Source: Latrodectus hesperus
Lineage: Eukaryota; Arthropoda; Arachnida; Araneae; Theridiidae
NCBI GenBank assembly: GCA_037975125.1
Contig: CM075852.1
Location: 8,399,758 to 8,463,757 of the forward strand
Reading direction: 5' to 3'
DNA length: 64,000 nt
The notes beneath the pieces are model-generated. The model saw only the letters and a list, made by a program, of their open reading frames with translations. It ran no database searches and was not told where the DNA came from. Positions 1 through 14,600 of the stretch are shown here, one piece after another. Numbering within the stretch: position 1 is the first letter of the stretch; each line of letters starts with the position of its first letter. The position numbers were made by a program, and so were the translations under genes.

Positions 1-831
1 TACATCACACTCTGAAATACATTTTTCCTCTAAAATAATTGGATAAATAGGAAGAACAACAGACGAAAGATATCTGTTCGCGTAACAGGGCGAGAGTTGC
101 CAGAGCACCTATGTAATTAGGAAGGACTGAGGGACATAGGGATGGTTGAGGGGAGGAGGGAAGAATAAAACCTTCCTCCGTTATTTATGATTGTAATTTA
201 AAGCTTAAATTACAACGCTTTCAAGAACCACTCATTAATTATGACTCCCTGACTTTTTCATCGCGTTCAAATTGGGACTAGAATTTTTTTTTACCAAAGC
301 TCCCCTGTTCCACCCCTCTAGAAACGTCTGAGCAAACGATTTCAGGGTTGAAAAAGAGGAGGGAGATGCTTCTTCTCTTACCCTGGGAAGAAGAGAAAAA
401 TTATTGTAATTAACGCTTTAGGTAACTTCCCTATACTCCTTTGAATGATTATTTTCATCACGTGCGAGTCTCTTCCTTTTTCAGACAATGCTTATGATAA
501 TTCTGATTGTGATCGAAATGATGGATATGAACTTCATTATATATCAAGGTTAGAGCATTTCATGGCGATAAAGCTATGAAATATTGATATTTTTTTGATG
601 CAAACTTTGTGGTTCATAAATTGTGGCAGATAACAATACAATATATAAATAAATATTTACCTTCTTAAAACTATCTGTAATAAAAGTTCCATTTTAGGCA
701 ATGGAATTATTCGTTATTAAGAAAATCATCACATTTTTACATATTTTCTAATACTATATATTGTTTTCTTTTTTGTTTACTGTTTCTCATGTTTTGATTC
801 ATATTATACGTTTTTGGTGTACTGGTATGCA
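1..831. other. No gene seen; slightly GC-richer stretch at 60-480
   Basis: I see no coding exon here. Bases 60-480 are less AT-rich than the surroundings and lack simple repeats, which could mean a regulatory element or an old unrecognised repeat. Nothing supports a specific call. Confidence 0.4.
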
Positions 832-1168
832 CATAAAGCACTAATTCAAAAGTTCGATAGTTAAGAAACGTTCTGAATAAGAGAACTAGTGCACAAACCA
901 TTAATCCAACAGTTAGAGTTTCATATCATTCTGAATATGAGAAATCGTGCATAAGCCACTAATCCAACAGTTCAACTGCTTCATACCGTTCTGAATAAGA
1001 GAAGAAGGGCATAAACCACTAATTCAGCAGTTAGAGAGTTTGATACCATTCTGAAAAACAGAAGTCGTGCACAAATCACTAAGCCAACAGTTCGAAGTCT
1101 GATACCGTTCTTTATAAGAGAAGTACATAATCTACTAATTCAACAGTTCGTTACCGTTCTGATTAAAA
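832..1168. repeat. Degenerate tandem repeat, ~60-bp unit, about 5.5 copies
   Basis: The phrases 'cactaat(c/t)cancagtt', 'gataccgttctgaata' and 'agagaagtcgtgcata' recur in the same order about every 60 bp, with substitutions and small indels between copies. The degeneracy suggests an old minisatellite. There is no ORF. Confidence 0.7.
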
Positions 1169-2416
<1,248 letters not shown>

Positions 2417-2418
<2 letters not shown>

Positions 2419-3597
2419 CTTATTTCAACTTTAAGCTATGTTGATTTTACCAATGTATCTAAATTGTGGATATTAATAGATTGAATGTTATAAATTTATT
2501 TGTATAGTTATATTTTAAACTTTAAAATAAAGATAAACTTTTAAAGAAATAAATAACTACATTTTTTTTAACATTTCAAGTAGCTTATAGTTCTATCATA
2601 ACATACATTTACAAACTGGTCATATTTAAAACTCATCACTCACAAAAATTCATTATTTTTAAAAAGGGATTTTAATTTTTATATGGATTTATTTAAAAAA
2701 TAATGCTTTCAGTTATTTTTATTTTTATAAATAAAATCAAACAAAGATTTCCTTTGAGTCAAAAAATTCCTCCTTGAATTACAAGAGGTCTCCAAATTCC
2801 CTACCTAAATGATCAAGAAGGAATTTCAAATCTTTCCTTTTTTTCATGCAAAAATGTCAAAATCATGCAGAAGCACCACCAAGAACGAGTATAAAACATG
2901 TCTTGCATCTCAAAAGACTCTTCAAATTCCCAGAAATATTATTAAAAAAATCTTCATTTAAAAATAAGTCTTCGCATTACTTTAAAAAAATATTTTATGA
3001 TACTTGTATTACTCTCAAAAAAATTAATACTTTCACGATGATGATTTAGAGTAATCTTCTTTCTTAACTCTGGCTTTTTAATTTATCGGTGCCATTTTTT
3101 GCAGCCGTGGAAGAGGCTGTAAAATTTAATCGCGTATCTGATGACAAAAAAGGAATAAATAATGGAAACATTTCTTGCAGTTAGTTCCATGACGAGAGTG
3201 ATTAAGAAAGAATTTTACCCTTTTTTTCCCCAACAGATGAGTATTCATGTGGTAACGTGAATCATTTCGCCGTATCCCCGAGATCCCATTAAAATTAAAG
3301 TTTTCTCGCGGCTTCTTCATTTTAGCATACGCGATGTGGTTCCATACTTTAAAATAAACTTTATCCTGCGGTATTTAGTGAGTATTTATAAAAATAAGTG
3401 TGCGTTTATCTTTTTTATAATATTGCAGATTTTATGTCAGGTTAAATGAGGTATGGGATTCTAACGTTAATCACCCCTCCTATAAAGTCTGTTTCCCTTA
3501 TGATATGTTGGTACTTTTTGAGCGAGAGTACTTTGTTTTAAACACTATCTTTGAGTTTTAAAATTAAAATTTTATTTAACTGATATCTTTGGTTATT
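2417..3597. other. No gene seen; mixed-composition patch at 3050-3480
   Basis: Mostly AT-rich. Bases 3050-3480 have more balanced composition but hold only short ORFs with no recognisable domain. Confidence 0.4.
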
Positions 3598-4390
3598 TTA
3601 ATTATTATCTTCATTAACCGATATCTTAGTTTCTTCAACTAATCTTTGTATTTAGAGGTTTAAACTTTCTTTAAAAAATATTACTTGTATATTAAGAATT
3701 ATTAAGTATTCTTATTTTATTTTTTTATAGATTGAATGCTAAATTTAAGGCATGAATTTTGTTGTTTAACCTATTTCTTTGTTTTACTTAATTATTATCT
3801 TTATTAATCGATATCTTAGTTTCTTCAACTAATCTTTGTATTTTGAGGTTTAAATTTTCTTGAAATAATATTACTTGTATATAAGGAATCATTACTCATT
3901 CTTATTTTATGTACTTTATACTGAGTACAAAATTTGAGGCATCAATTTTTTTATTTAACTAATATCTTTGTTTTCTTAACTATTACTTTTATTAACCGAT
4001 ATCTTAGTTTAATTAATCTCTGTATTTCGAGGTTTAAATTTTCTGTAAATATTTTTTGAAATGATATTTAGATATATATAATAATAGAGATTTACGTTTT
4101 CTTTAAATAATATTACTTGTGTATATAATGAATAATTACTTATTCTTATTTTATATGTTTCAGATTGAGTGTCAGATTTGAGGCATGATTTTTTTATTTA
4201 ATTGACAGCTTGTTTGCTTTAACTATTATCTTTATTAATCGATATCTTAGTTTCTTCAACTAATCTTTGTATTTCGAGAATTAAATTTTGAACTGATATT
4301 ATTTGTATTTAAGGAATCATTACTTATTTTTATTTTATTTTTCGTGTTTTAGATCTCTTGTTAAATCTGAGGTATGAAGTTTCGAATATA
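3598..4390. repeat. Degenerate tandem repeat, ~190-240-bp unit, four copies
   Basis: The block 'attatctttattaatcgat' followed by 'atcttagtttcttcaacta' and 'atctttgtattt(c/t)gagg' recurs near 3600, 3787, 3977 and 4219. Each copy is followed by 'attacttgtatat(a)aggaat' and a 'gaggcatgaatttt'-like tail. The third interval is lengthened by an insertion around 4050-4110. This is an old tandem array with no coding potential. Confidence 0.75.
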
Positions 4391-7369
4391 TTAAAAATCT
4401 AAAAAGAAATTTTCTTCCATCTTAATGTTGAGTTAAATTACAAAAATTTATGTTTTTGTATTTTAAAAATTTCAATTTCACATGGTAATTTTAAAGCTCA
4501 ATATTATTTTATATTTTTGAATCACTAATTGAGTTTTAATAGGCAATAAGCTCTTAAAAAGATTTTCTTTTTTTTTCAAAATATTGTCAATATTTTGAAG
4601 ACACTTCAGATTTTTCTTTTTTTAAGTTTTCCTAAATACATAAAAAATAATTTTTATTTTTTGTAAGTTACTTTTCTAATTCTGTAAGGATTAATTCATT
4701 TTTAATTTGTTCGAAAATCGCAGGAAATTCTGATATATTTATTTGGATATTACTAGATACAGAAATTTTGCTTAAATAAGTTCTCTTTATTGGCATTAAT
4801 TTTTTACACAAGTTGTGTTCTGATTGTTTTTCTCAAAATTTTGAACTTGGTATGGCTTTTTAATATAAAAACAAAGAGTGTTCAAACAAAGTTAACATTT
4901 TTATGAGAAAAGTTTTACTTAATTGTGATTTGGTTCCTCAAAGTCATTTCTAAATCAACTTCTCCAAAAATTCCAACTTCTCCAATGCATGTCAGTTTCT
5001 CTGCCATAAAATTACGTTCGCAGGGAAGCAACTTCTACAGATCTCTTTTGTGTTTACAGTAAAATGCACCGCCACATTTAACGGATGTGCGTTGCAATCT
5101 ATTTCCAATTGGAATTTGTAATACACATCAAAATCCCAGATGTGACTTTATTTTTCAGAAAGAAACATTCAAAAAAATTTATAGTAAACACTTTAAAAAA
5201 TAAACTACAATCATCATTCTTTCCTGAATATGAAACTACTTATGATGTTTTTATCCCATGGTTTTAAAATTTTGAATAAAATGTATAAAATTATTTATTT
5301 TATCGAATAAAATGTGAAAAATCATAAATATTTAAGTTTTCGTATACTTATTAAACACTGATCTACATCTACGAAATACTCTTTTATAAAAACAATTATA
5401 GTGGAACTATGACTGTTAACTAACTTAATTTTTTAGCTATTGATTTTATTTTTAAAAAAAGTAGAATAAATTTATAATTGTTCCACTCTGATTACAAAAC
5501 TATTTCATCATATAAAATGTGCCTAGTCGGAAAAATACAAGTTACAGAAATATAACTGATATTCTTAGTTAATTTTCTAAGATGTAAATTTAATATTACT
5601 TCAGTTAATTATTGAATAACTTTCATTTAATGTACCTCATTAACTTTGAAATATTTATTTTTTCAAAAATTAATTTACATGACAGATCTTTTATAAGAAG
5701 TTAATGATTTTATTTTGCTTGTTTAAAAGAAACAATAAATTTTTTCAACTCTGATATCATATAATATGCTCACATACTAAAGTCCTCTTATTATATATAT
5801 GTAATTATTCTCACCTAGATTCTTCATGAGGTTTGAATTGTGCCTTAGATATTGCACATTAATATTTGCACATGCACTTTTAGTTTTTTTTAATAAATAA
5901 TTGATTTTTGCATAATAAATTTTGTTTCTTTTACGATCGACTAATGTAAAGTTTAAAGTGTTTCTGTATCTGCATAATATAATGTCCAAACATGATTTTT
6001 CAAATCCAAGAGGTTTTAATCAAACTGTTCAGTCTCTAAAAACATTTTTTACATTAAATTGTAAATAATTTTGTAATCAAAGAATAAAATATGTATTACA
6101 TTACCGATACGTATTACAAATTTTAAATAAAATAACAATATAATTTTCAAAATTATTTTTTTCTTTTTGAACATTTAAGCTGTTTTTATAATTGTTTCGT
6201 CAAACCAAGTACAATCAACAAGGAAAAATTTGACTTACGCAATAAATTTACTAAATGAACAGATTAAAAGAATATTTCTTACATTTTCTTATACTCATTA
6301 GTTTGACTTTTAAAAACAAAACAACTTGTTAAATTTAGCTCTATCCTTATTTTAGTTATTTGAAGAAATAAGAAAGATTGGGTTACAATATAAGGAAAAC
6401 TAAAGATGAAATTGATTTTCCACACCAAACTTCTTAAAAAGATACTTGAAAAGAACATTTTCTTATCGTAACATAATCTAAAAAAAAATTTTCTATAGAT
6501 TTTAGAAAAATGATTAGAAATAGAAACCTTAATTAACGAATCATTTCATGTATAATGAATAGAAGAAATATATTCGAGCTGTTATTAATTATAATGAAGA
6601 ACTTTCACAAGCTTGGGAAAAATTAAAATCTATGTATAATTTTCCAGTATTATTTGCGTTCATATAGAAATGTATTTACTTAAATAGCCTTTATGATATC
6701 CCTTAATTTGTTTATTAAAGTGAAACATTTTCAGGTTAGTAGAAAATTATTTCAATAAATTATTTTCGTTGTTGTAAATGTACATTCTAAATAACAAATC
6801 TTTGAAGCCTTTGTTAGAAGCTTATTAAATTTTTTATTTAAAATAATGGATAGTATTCATGAATTTCAAGAATAAGATCTGAGTTTTTCCCGCTCATATG
6901 AATTTATCATGCGTGTCTCAACAAATAAATGACCTCTAAAAATAAAATAGTTTCCTTTTACTTTGAGGGAAATGAAATAAAAGTTTCTAACAATGTATGA
7001 TTAGTAAATTTCTGAAACTGTAGTTCGTGATACCCCAAATAATTAATTCTTTTTCGCAAATAACTAGTGGAAAATGTACCTTGAAGATTAAAAATTTTCA
7101 AACTGCTGAATGCTTTAATATATATATATATAAATGTGTGTGTGTACGTATGTATATGTTCTATAATCCGCATAATCTAAAAATCTATCTGATAGATAAT
7201 CCAGATTTTAAAGCTTAATTTTTAAAAATAACATTTCTTACATCATTCTACTGAAAACTTGCGGTTTCCATAAATCGTTTCATGTCAGATTTTATTTTAT
7301 TTATCTAAACTTTTCTTAAGCATAAACAGAAAGAATTCATGCCCATCAAAATTTTGCAATCTATTTCCT
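4391..7369. other. AT-rich noncoding DNA
   Basis: No exon or transposon was recognised. A short (TA)n/(TG)n patch lies at about 7117-7150. The small ORFs here have composition typical of random AT-rich sequence. Confidence 0.45.
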
Positions 7370-7825
7370 TTTCGTCGCTGCCAAGCATTTCCTTTGGCAG
7401 TCAAACGTCAAAAACTTGATTGCGCGCTAAACTTGCAACAGAATAAGCATTCATTTGTTGTCCGCAGTTTTGCGAAATCAGTCAAGAGTTCTCTTCTCCT
7501 CTGAGGCGGGAGAACTCTCGCTTCTCGGAAAGTGATAACTTCTCTCGAAATGTCCAAACAGATACTCGTTCAAAATATTTCGCTACCTTTCATTCCGCCA
7601 GACACAAAGTGGCTCCACTAGGAGCCGGATTGACGGATAGTACAATATTTACCTTCAGGAAGCCGGATTTCCCTTATTTAACCATCACTCACACAGCTTT
7701 GGTGACAAGAGAGACCCCTCGATTAAAACTCTTGCACGTGGAAAGATGGGGCTGGTAGCCCTGACAACGTCGCCGGCACGCCCACTTCAAAAGTGACGTC
7801 ACCGGCACGCCTTTTCCGCGGAGTC
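7370..7825 (+). promoter_or_regulatory. Candidate promoter block with perfect CRE palindrome
   Basis: This block is clearly GC- and CpG-richer than the flanks. It contains the full CRE/ATF palindrome TGACGTCA at 7794-7801, inside a direct repeat of 'cgtc(g/a)ccggcacgcc' (near 7768 and 7797), and ETS-like GGAA/CCGGAT sites near 7625-7670. About 25 bases downstream of the CRE is an Inr-like TCAGTAC (7824-7830). An AGACGTG, which matches the DPE core, starts at +29 if A7826 is +1, one base off the usual Drosophila spacing. The block ends in a strong splice donor at 7998. Promoter identity is inferred from composition and motifs only. Confidence 0.5.
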
Positions 7826-7997
7826 AGTACTGCCATCTATCGCCGTCCGATGCAGACGTGCGGAGAAGTATCCCAACCACTAAGAAGTTCCAGTTAAAGT
7901 CTGAGTGGAAAATCTTTTCTGATTGTATCCGGCGCTCCCGGACTTTCTGCCTGCCGGACGGCGTGCGTGTGCAAAGGCGGCAAGCTTCAATCGTAAG
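7826..7997 (+). other. Candidate noncoding first exon (5' UTR), possibly of the sarcoglycan gene
   Basis: GC-rich sequence runs from the Inr-like motif to AAG|GTGAGT, a near-consensus 5' splice site at 7997/7998. After it, composition drops sharply to AT-rich intron-like DNA. The first coding exon at 44396 needs an upstream noncoding exon because an in-frame UAG directly precedes its ATG. This is the best-looking upstream donor in the window on the same strand. The link is inferred: the intron would be about 36.4 kb. The exon could instead belong to another transcript. Confidence 0.4.
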
Positions 7998-9025
7998 GTG
8001 AGTATGCTTTCTCATCGTTTCTTTTTTTTAGTACAATATTTGCCATTTTTGCCCATTTCGTTGAGATACAAAGAAACTGTGTTTCTTGCAAAATTGTTTC
8101 ATTTAAAAATTGATTGTGATTGAAGCCCCCAAAATGCAATAATAATTCTACTCTGTCTATAAAAGAAACATTATTTATTATCAGTAAAATTATTATCTTG
8201 TTAATTTTTAAGGGCGTTTCATGTTGTGATAGTGAACTTATTCACATTTCCAAATTTTTAGCTAAATATAAAAGAAATATTAATCTATTCAAAGTAAATT
8301 TGTATTCACATTTTTTTCATAAGTAATATATAAATATTTTAATTCACTTAAATCGTTGCCGGAATTGCCTTTGTTTGGATAAAAACTTGTCTTCATTTTA
8401 AATTGTTCCAAAATTTTATTTGAAAAGTTGTTATTCATTATTTTTTATTTGGCGAAAAGAAGAGAGTATTTTATTAGGAAACAAAAGAGAGGCAACATCT
8501 TTAGAAGATTATTACAAATCCTTATCCAACAATTTGTAAATTTGCATATGTCTTTATCAGAAAATCTTCTGGCAAACAATAAAAGTCTTTCTCACGTTAT
8601 TGTATTAATCGTGATAATGAATAAATAATAGAAAATATTAAATTTTCATGTTAATAAATTTTCTGAAAGTTATAAATATATTTAAGATTATATTTAAATA
8701 TTATTTAAATAATCATGTACTAATCAGATATTATTTACATTAATTTTAATAAAATCAATTGAATTAATGTTTTATGATTATAAAATTATATTTAATAAAC
8801 TATATATTCACTAACCTTATATGAGGAAATCCAAAAATAAATATTAATAAAAGTATCTACAGAAATAATTTTTAAGTATTATTATAGAAGAAAGGGGAAA
8901 TTGTGATCAATATCAATGCCTCTTTCCCAGGATTTGAAGTCAGTTTCTTTACAAGTTGAGGATGTGAACCGTTATTATACCCAAATTGCTTATTAAAGTT
9001 TTTTATCTGATAGAATTGCTTACTT
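7998..9025. other. Probable start of intron 1, no gene seen
   Basis: AT-rich sequence with several small plus-strand ORFs of 60-70 codons that show no domain or conserved feature. Nothing else was recognised. Confidence 0.45.
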
Positions 9026-9391
9026 TTAAACTAATATATCACTAATTTATCAGATTATTTAATATATAATTTTAAACTGATTTATCACTAATCTATCAGA
9101 TTACTCAATATATACTTTTAGACTGATTTATCACTAATTTATCAGATTACTCAATATATACTTTTAAACTGATTTATCACTAATTCATTAGATTACTCAA
9201 TATATACTTTTAAACTGATTTATCACTAATTTATCCGATTACTCAATATATACTTTTAAACTGATTTATCACTAATTTATCAGATTACTCAATGTATACT
9301 TTTAAACTGATTTATCAGTAATTTATCAGATTTCTCAACATATACTTTTAAACTGATTTATCACTAATTTATCAGATTACTCAATATATAC
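9026..9391. repeat. 46-bp minisatellite, about eight copies
   Basis: Tandem units contain 'aactgatttatcactaattt' then 'atcagattactcaatatata'. The spacing is 46 bp (for example 9121 to 9167). The first units are more diverged and the inner ones nearly identical, so the array edge is older than its core. Confidence 0.9.
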
Positions 9392-10373
9392 ATAGTTTTA
9401 TACCAAATAAAAATTATATCTGATACAAATTCCTAATTTCAAGGTTCACAATTAAGTATACCTTTCTTTTTTTAAATTGTAAATTCTGTTTGTAAATGAT
9501 GTAAATAAACTATACATTTATATAAAATCCGAATCTGTAAAAATGTAATTTTAAAAAAAATATCGATTATACTTCATAACATTTATGTGTAACATGTTTA
9601 AGAATAATCATAATTCCAAAAATGCTAAACTTTAAAATAGAGAAATTAACCTTAATATAAAAGCTTGATCTTAAACTATATCATAATTAATTTGAGAATG
9701 GAATTTTTAATTAAATATTTACCATTATTAACTAAAAAGCGTTTGATTTAACAAACAAATAAAAATAATATATATTAAACTACGAACTATTCAATATATA
9801 AATTAGTTTTAAAGACAAATTTTTAAGAATTTGTTTACAAAGACTCTGCATGTTGTGAAAAACTTTCGCTTGTATATTGGAAGTTAGTTGAAATGAACAC
9901 AAATTACAGTTTTTATCAAAAAATAACAATGAAATACGAAAAAAAATATTTTTTAATTTATAAAGAAAGTATCTAATTTCAACAATAAGAGATTTTGTGA
10001 TTGAATCATTATTATTTCTATTTTATGCAAGTATTTACAAACAGGGAAAATATTTTAATTGGAAATATATTGCATTTGCATTTCTTAACACTTTCAAACG
10101 ATAAATTTCATAAAAGTTTGTTCAATTATTTAAAAATAATTTCATAGAATCTATTAAAAGTATGTAAACTCCAATTGTCAAAATATAAGTCTATTACTAT
10201 CTATAATTTTTAATTTACGTGGGAAATGCAGAAAATACAGATCATGTAGTTATAAAAATGGAAATTTTGATATTAATTGGAAACAAAAATAAACTTATTA
10301 CATACATGAAATATGTAGATTCTTTTTAAAAACGCGTAATCACCGAAAACCATTGTAAAGCATGTTAATATTG
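9392..10373. other. AT-rich noncoding DNA
   Basis: No exon, repeat or transposon end was recognised. Confidence 0.45.
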
Positions 10374-10428
10374 TATATGAAATGTCATCCGGAAAGCGTA
10401 AATTGCTTTCCGGGTGACATTTCATATA
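10374..10428. repeat. Near-perfect hairpin: 24-bp arms, 7-nt loop
   Basis: The arm at 10374-10397 pairs with 10405-10428 at 23 of 24 positions; the one difference would be a G:U pair in RNA. The loop is 10398-10404. The arms (TATATGAAATGTCATCCGGA at the outer end) are GC-richer than the flanks. A dispersed repeat shared with 38503-38582 follows immediately. Confidence 0.9.
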
Positions 10429-10430
10429 CA

Positions 10431-10507
10431 AGTGGGCTGTATTCTGTGTTGCAAGGGAGGAAACTCGGAAGACTCCCAAGCCGACACCCCGAAAGACATT
10501 TATGCAG
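10431..10507. repeat. Dispersed repeat family, copy 1
   Basis: About 75 bp are recognisably similar to 38503-38582. Both carry 'gtgggc(t/c)gtattc', 'gtgttgc(a/t)agggaggaaac' and 'cccaagc', followed by 'tatgcagaa'/'tgcatacagaa'. The similarity is imperfect. The family is unidentified; a SINE or MITE end is possible. Confidence 0.6.
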
Positions 10508-11552
10508 AAATAAGAGGTGCAACATGCCTTTCTCGTTGTTCAACAGTACCTGGAACGGTACCTGAGGCCTTACGCACGAAAGATCATTTATGAAACGAAC
10601 TTCACTTTTTTACATAAATATCTTCCAAATTTTAACAACTGTATTTAATCACAGTCCTCAAAATTCCTATACTATACTTTTAAGCCGCCAGACACCTAAG
10701 CCAAGTAATCAACACAACTTCCAAATTTTCAAAACTATTTCAGATTTGCTAAATGAATGGTTTTCGATTGCAAGCATTTAACCCTCTGAATTGATGAACT
10801 AATTCGTGATTTGGAACAGCAATGTGAAATAGGGGAAAAGTCCTGTAAAAGATCCTGAAGGCACTTGTTGCCACCAGTTTTAAATGAATCCGCATTCTCT
10901 GTTTTTCTCAGAATCTCACAAAAATGATAACTGTGTCTTTTTTTTACATGAATTACCGTCACTGTATGGCCTAAAGTACAAACGGAGAAAGAATACATCA
11001 TGGTCAGATTTATTTTCGTGGCTAATCTGAAGTTCATAGTCGGATTTTACGAACTTTTAAAGGTAGATCCTAATTATGTATAGAAGCAAAGGACTGGTTT
11101 TTTTCTGTAAAGAATCCCTGCTTCCTACTTGAGAAAATCTCAAGAGTGTAAGAGGGAAATCAGGTGGTCAGGCAGTGGACTTCAAAGAGGATAGATGAGT
11201 GTCATGGTGCTTACCCAGCCCACAAGTTTTAATTTTCTTCACAATGTGATTATTAGTAAATACGAGTGTAATATTGTGCCGTTGTATGTGGTGTGTTTGT
11301 TTAAATGTAATAAGTAATTAGCTTTGAAACGCTTCTTATTTCGATACGCCACATTTCCAATAAATATTATGCTTTTCATTTTTTATAATTTAACAATCTT
11401 CACTTTTGGGTAAGCGCTTTTAAATTGCTCTTAATTTTTCTGCATTTTAAATACATTCATGCTACATCAAATCAACCTAGCTTACATTTTTATTTTACCT
11501 AATAAGAGAGCTTACAGCAGGATATCATTTTGTTACTTGTAGTTTCCAAAAA
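10508..11552. other. Mixed-composition sequence, no gene recognised
   Basis: Part of this (10560-11260) is less AT-rich than its surroundings. A 100-codon minus-strand ORF (10735-11037) has no recognisable domain and I do not call it a gene. It may be an old repeat. Confidence 0.35.
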
Positions 11553-11660
11553 GAAAATGTTAGCTAGCAGCCGAATTTTTAATGCTCTATCTTTTAGTCC
11601 AACAGCTCGTGAGTTCGATTCCTATCTAGAGTGTTCGCAGTGCCTTGGAACCTGCAGTTT
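11553..11660 (+). repeat. Possible decayed tRNA-derived SINE head
   Basis: A Pol III A-box-like stretch (TTAGCTAGCAGCCG near 11558) is followed about 45 bases later by a good B-box-like GAGTTCGATTCC (about 11611-11622). This is tRNA-like spacing. No intact body or tail was recognised, so it is a weak call. Confidence 0.35.
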
Positions 11661-14600
11661 AAATTGTGGTATGATCGTAGTAAACTGTAAGTCCCCTTCT
11701 AATAAAACTTCGTGTGAAAAAAATGACCGTTGAAAGACAAACTAAAAGCTATCTATGCTATAGAAAGACAATTTCAAACTAATTTGATAACAACATATTA
11801 TGGAAATTAAGAAGATCGTGATAAATTAATGTCTCTTATCACAATATAGTGATCTCTCAACTAAGTTAATACGAAATGGTAACCAGAGTGGTTAGCGCAT
11901 AGCTTTTATAGTTGAATAATTTGTAAGTTCTGCTTTTGTTTATTTTAGTGGTACATGAACTTTTAACTATAGTTCCCACTCAAATTAGCCATCATGTGTG
12001 TAAAGCAAACAAAGAAAACAGCCAAAAAGTATAACAATGTTAATGACTATTAATAATGTTGGTCTAACTTTTTATTAGTACATACAAATGCGTAACATTT
12101 TTAATTTCACAGCCTTCTTTCAATAAAAAATCTACACAGCTTATTTAACATGATTTAAAAATGAATGAAATACACGTTGTTTTATGTATTTCCTTTAAAT
12201 TCAATTTTATGTATGTTTAAAAATGAAATGATAAATTCTTCTCATTAACATTAGTAAGAAACTTATAAATGCGTATATTTGTACAAATAGACATTAACTT
12301 TTAAGTATACTTTAATTGCAAGATTAATTTCAGTTCGAATAAAATCTCAAAAATTACTGAAATAGGTGATTGTTTTGTGATAAATATAATCATTGTTTTT
12401 AATAAAAACATTTCAGAAATTTACAGAAAACTTAACGTGTTTTTCATATGGGAAATTCTTTGTAATACTACGTCATTTGCATAGTTTATGTCAAAGTATT
12501 TAAAGTATACAAATGACGTAGTTATTTTAAAATTATTTATATTTCCTGTACGACTATATACATAAATAAATTAAAATTATTAATGAAAGTTATATTTTAT
12601 TATAAACTTTTCATATCAATATAATGTAACCGTACAAGTTTATAATAATAATATAAATAATAGTCATAACAATAATATAAATTTCTGGGAATTTATAATT
12701 AAATAAAAAATCCATGCAGTTCAAAGTTAAGAACCTATATCAGCTAAAAAGATGAAAGTTAGCCAATATACTTTTCGTGATTATGAAATTGCTTTCGATT
12801 AAATCATATTTAGTACTCAATTAACAAATAAAGTTTAAAATTGATGTTGTATATGCAATGATAGTCAATTATTTGAAAAAGTAATATAACAAAAGATGAA
12901 AGCATTATAAAGACTCAATAACAAGTTAATTTTGGTAAATTGTTTATTAACGTTTTTATAATGTTAATCTACGTATTCAATTTTTCAAAAGAATAGAAAA
13001 TTTTCAGTGATTTAAACAAGAAACATCACTCTATCTTGTGAAATTGATTACTAACTACGAGTTGGAGCTACATCAAATTTTTAAATTATATTTTCAGACC
13101 AAACCTTTCGATCTTAGAAGTGAGGTAGATTGAGTCAGCTCTTAATTTACAGAACTATTTTTTCATCTTTGATAAAATGATGTCATAAACTTCACATTCG
13201 CCTCAAAATAAAGAAGTATTTCACGTCATAGAAATACTGCACTGTTCAGTTTTAAAAAACAAAAGATGCAGAATCATATGAACATGAATTAGGGAAATCA
13301 TGTCAAATTTCGGGATGAAAATGTAAGATCTGATTATAAAGAAGATAGTGAAATCGTTTCTATGTAACATTTTAACAGCAGCAATCACACACACACAATT
13401 GTTGAAACCTATGCAAATCTTAGGCAATCAAACTTTGGTAAGTTTATGGATTGACAAGGTACATGCTAATAAAAACGATGTATATCATTTCATAAAATGA
13501 TAATCTATGGAATAATCTAATTTCGTAAAATTAAAAATCGTAATATTTTGAATGATATTCAATATTATTAACTGTAACATTTCGCCTTGTTTCATAACCA
13601 AGGGACAATTAGATTTCAATGCTAAAAAATCAGAGTTGTTGTTTCTCATTTGAAGCAGAATTCTATATATTATCCTGTTGAATTTTTGGCGAACAACATT
13701 TTCGAAAAACAAAACAAAATAGTCTCTCACGAACTGACCATTCTTCAGACCTTTTTTAATTTTTATCTGTTGAGAAATATCGATAATCCAAAACATCCTG
13801 TCCATTTTGAAAATAAAAGATTTTTAGAAGTAAAACATAAACTTAAGATAATGTTTTTCTTCTAAAAAGTTCTAAGATCTCTGTTTAACGTACCTTTATT
13901 TTCACTTATTTGATCTATTTTAACTAAACCAATAACAATAATGCTGTGATAGCTATGCATCATAAAAATCATTCCTAACCATCTTCATATTCCATTACTG
14001 TCTGACCTACGAATCTCATAATCTAAAATGACTAACTTTTACATTTCTCAATGAGAAAATATATTAATAGGTATACAATATTCAATTTTACTTTTACGTT
14101 TTTAGAATTTTAAGAAAGAAATGTCTTTGATCTAAAATAAATTTTAGTTATTAAGATATGAGCATCTAATTTTAATGCCTTTATCTTATAATTCCAATAA
14201 TAAGATTCTAAATACTTATAAATTAGGTAGATAAATTTAGTAATGTGTCCAAAAACAGTTCACGTCTAGCAGTAAATAAAAATGATTATGAGGGGAATCT
14301 TTCTTCCCCACTTATGTGACAATTGTCTTACAGAATGGTTGTGCTATCTGGTTACGAAATTGAGAATACATATCAAACGGAATGATGCTTTGAAAAGGTT
14401 CTGGTTTCAAAATTCATTTCCTATTGGTAAACAATGCACAAATGGGTGTGAAATTCACAGTCATATCCAAAAAATGCCTTAGAATGTTTTATAGTATCAG
14501 TTACAAACTAGATGACAACACCAAATTCAGTGTTGATCACCAAACAATAAAATCGCTACAAATGTTAAGAGGAAAGTTGCCTCTATGCATCACAAATTCA

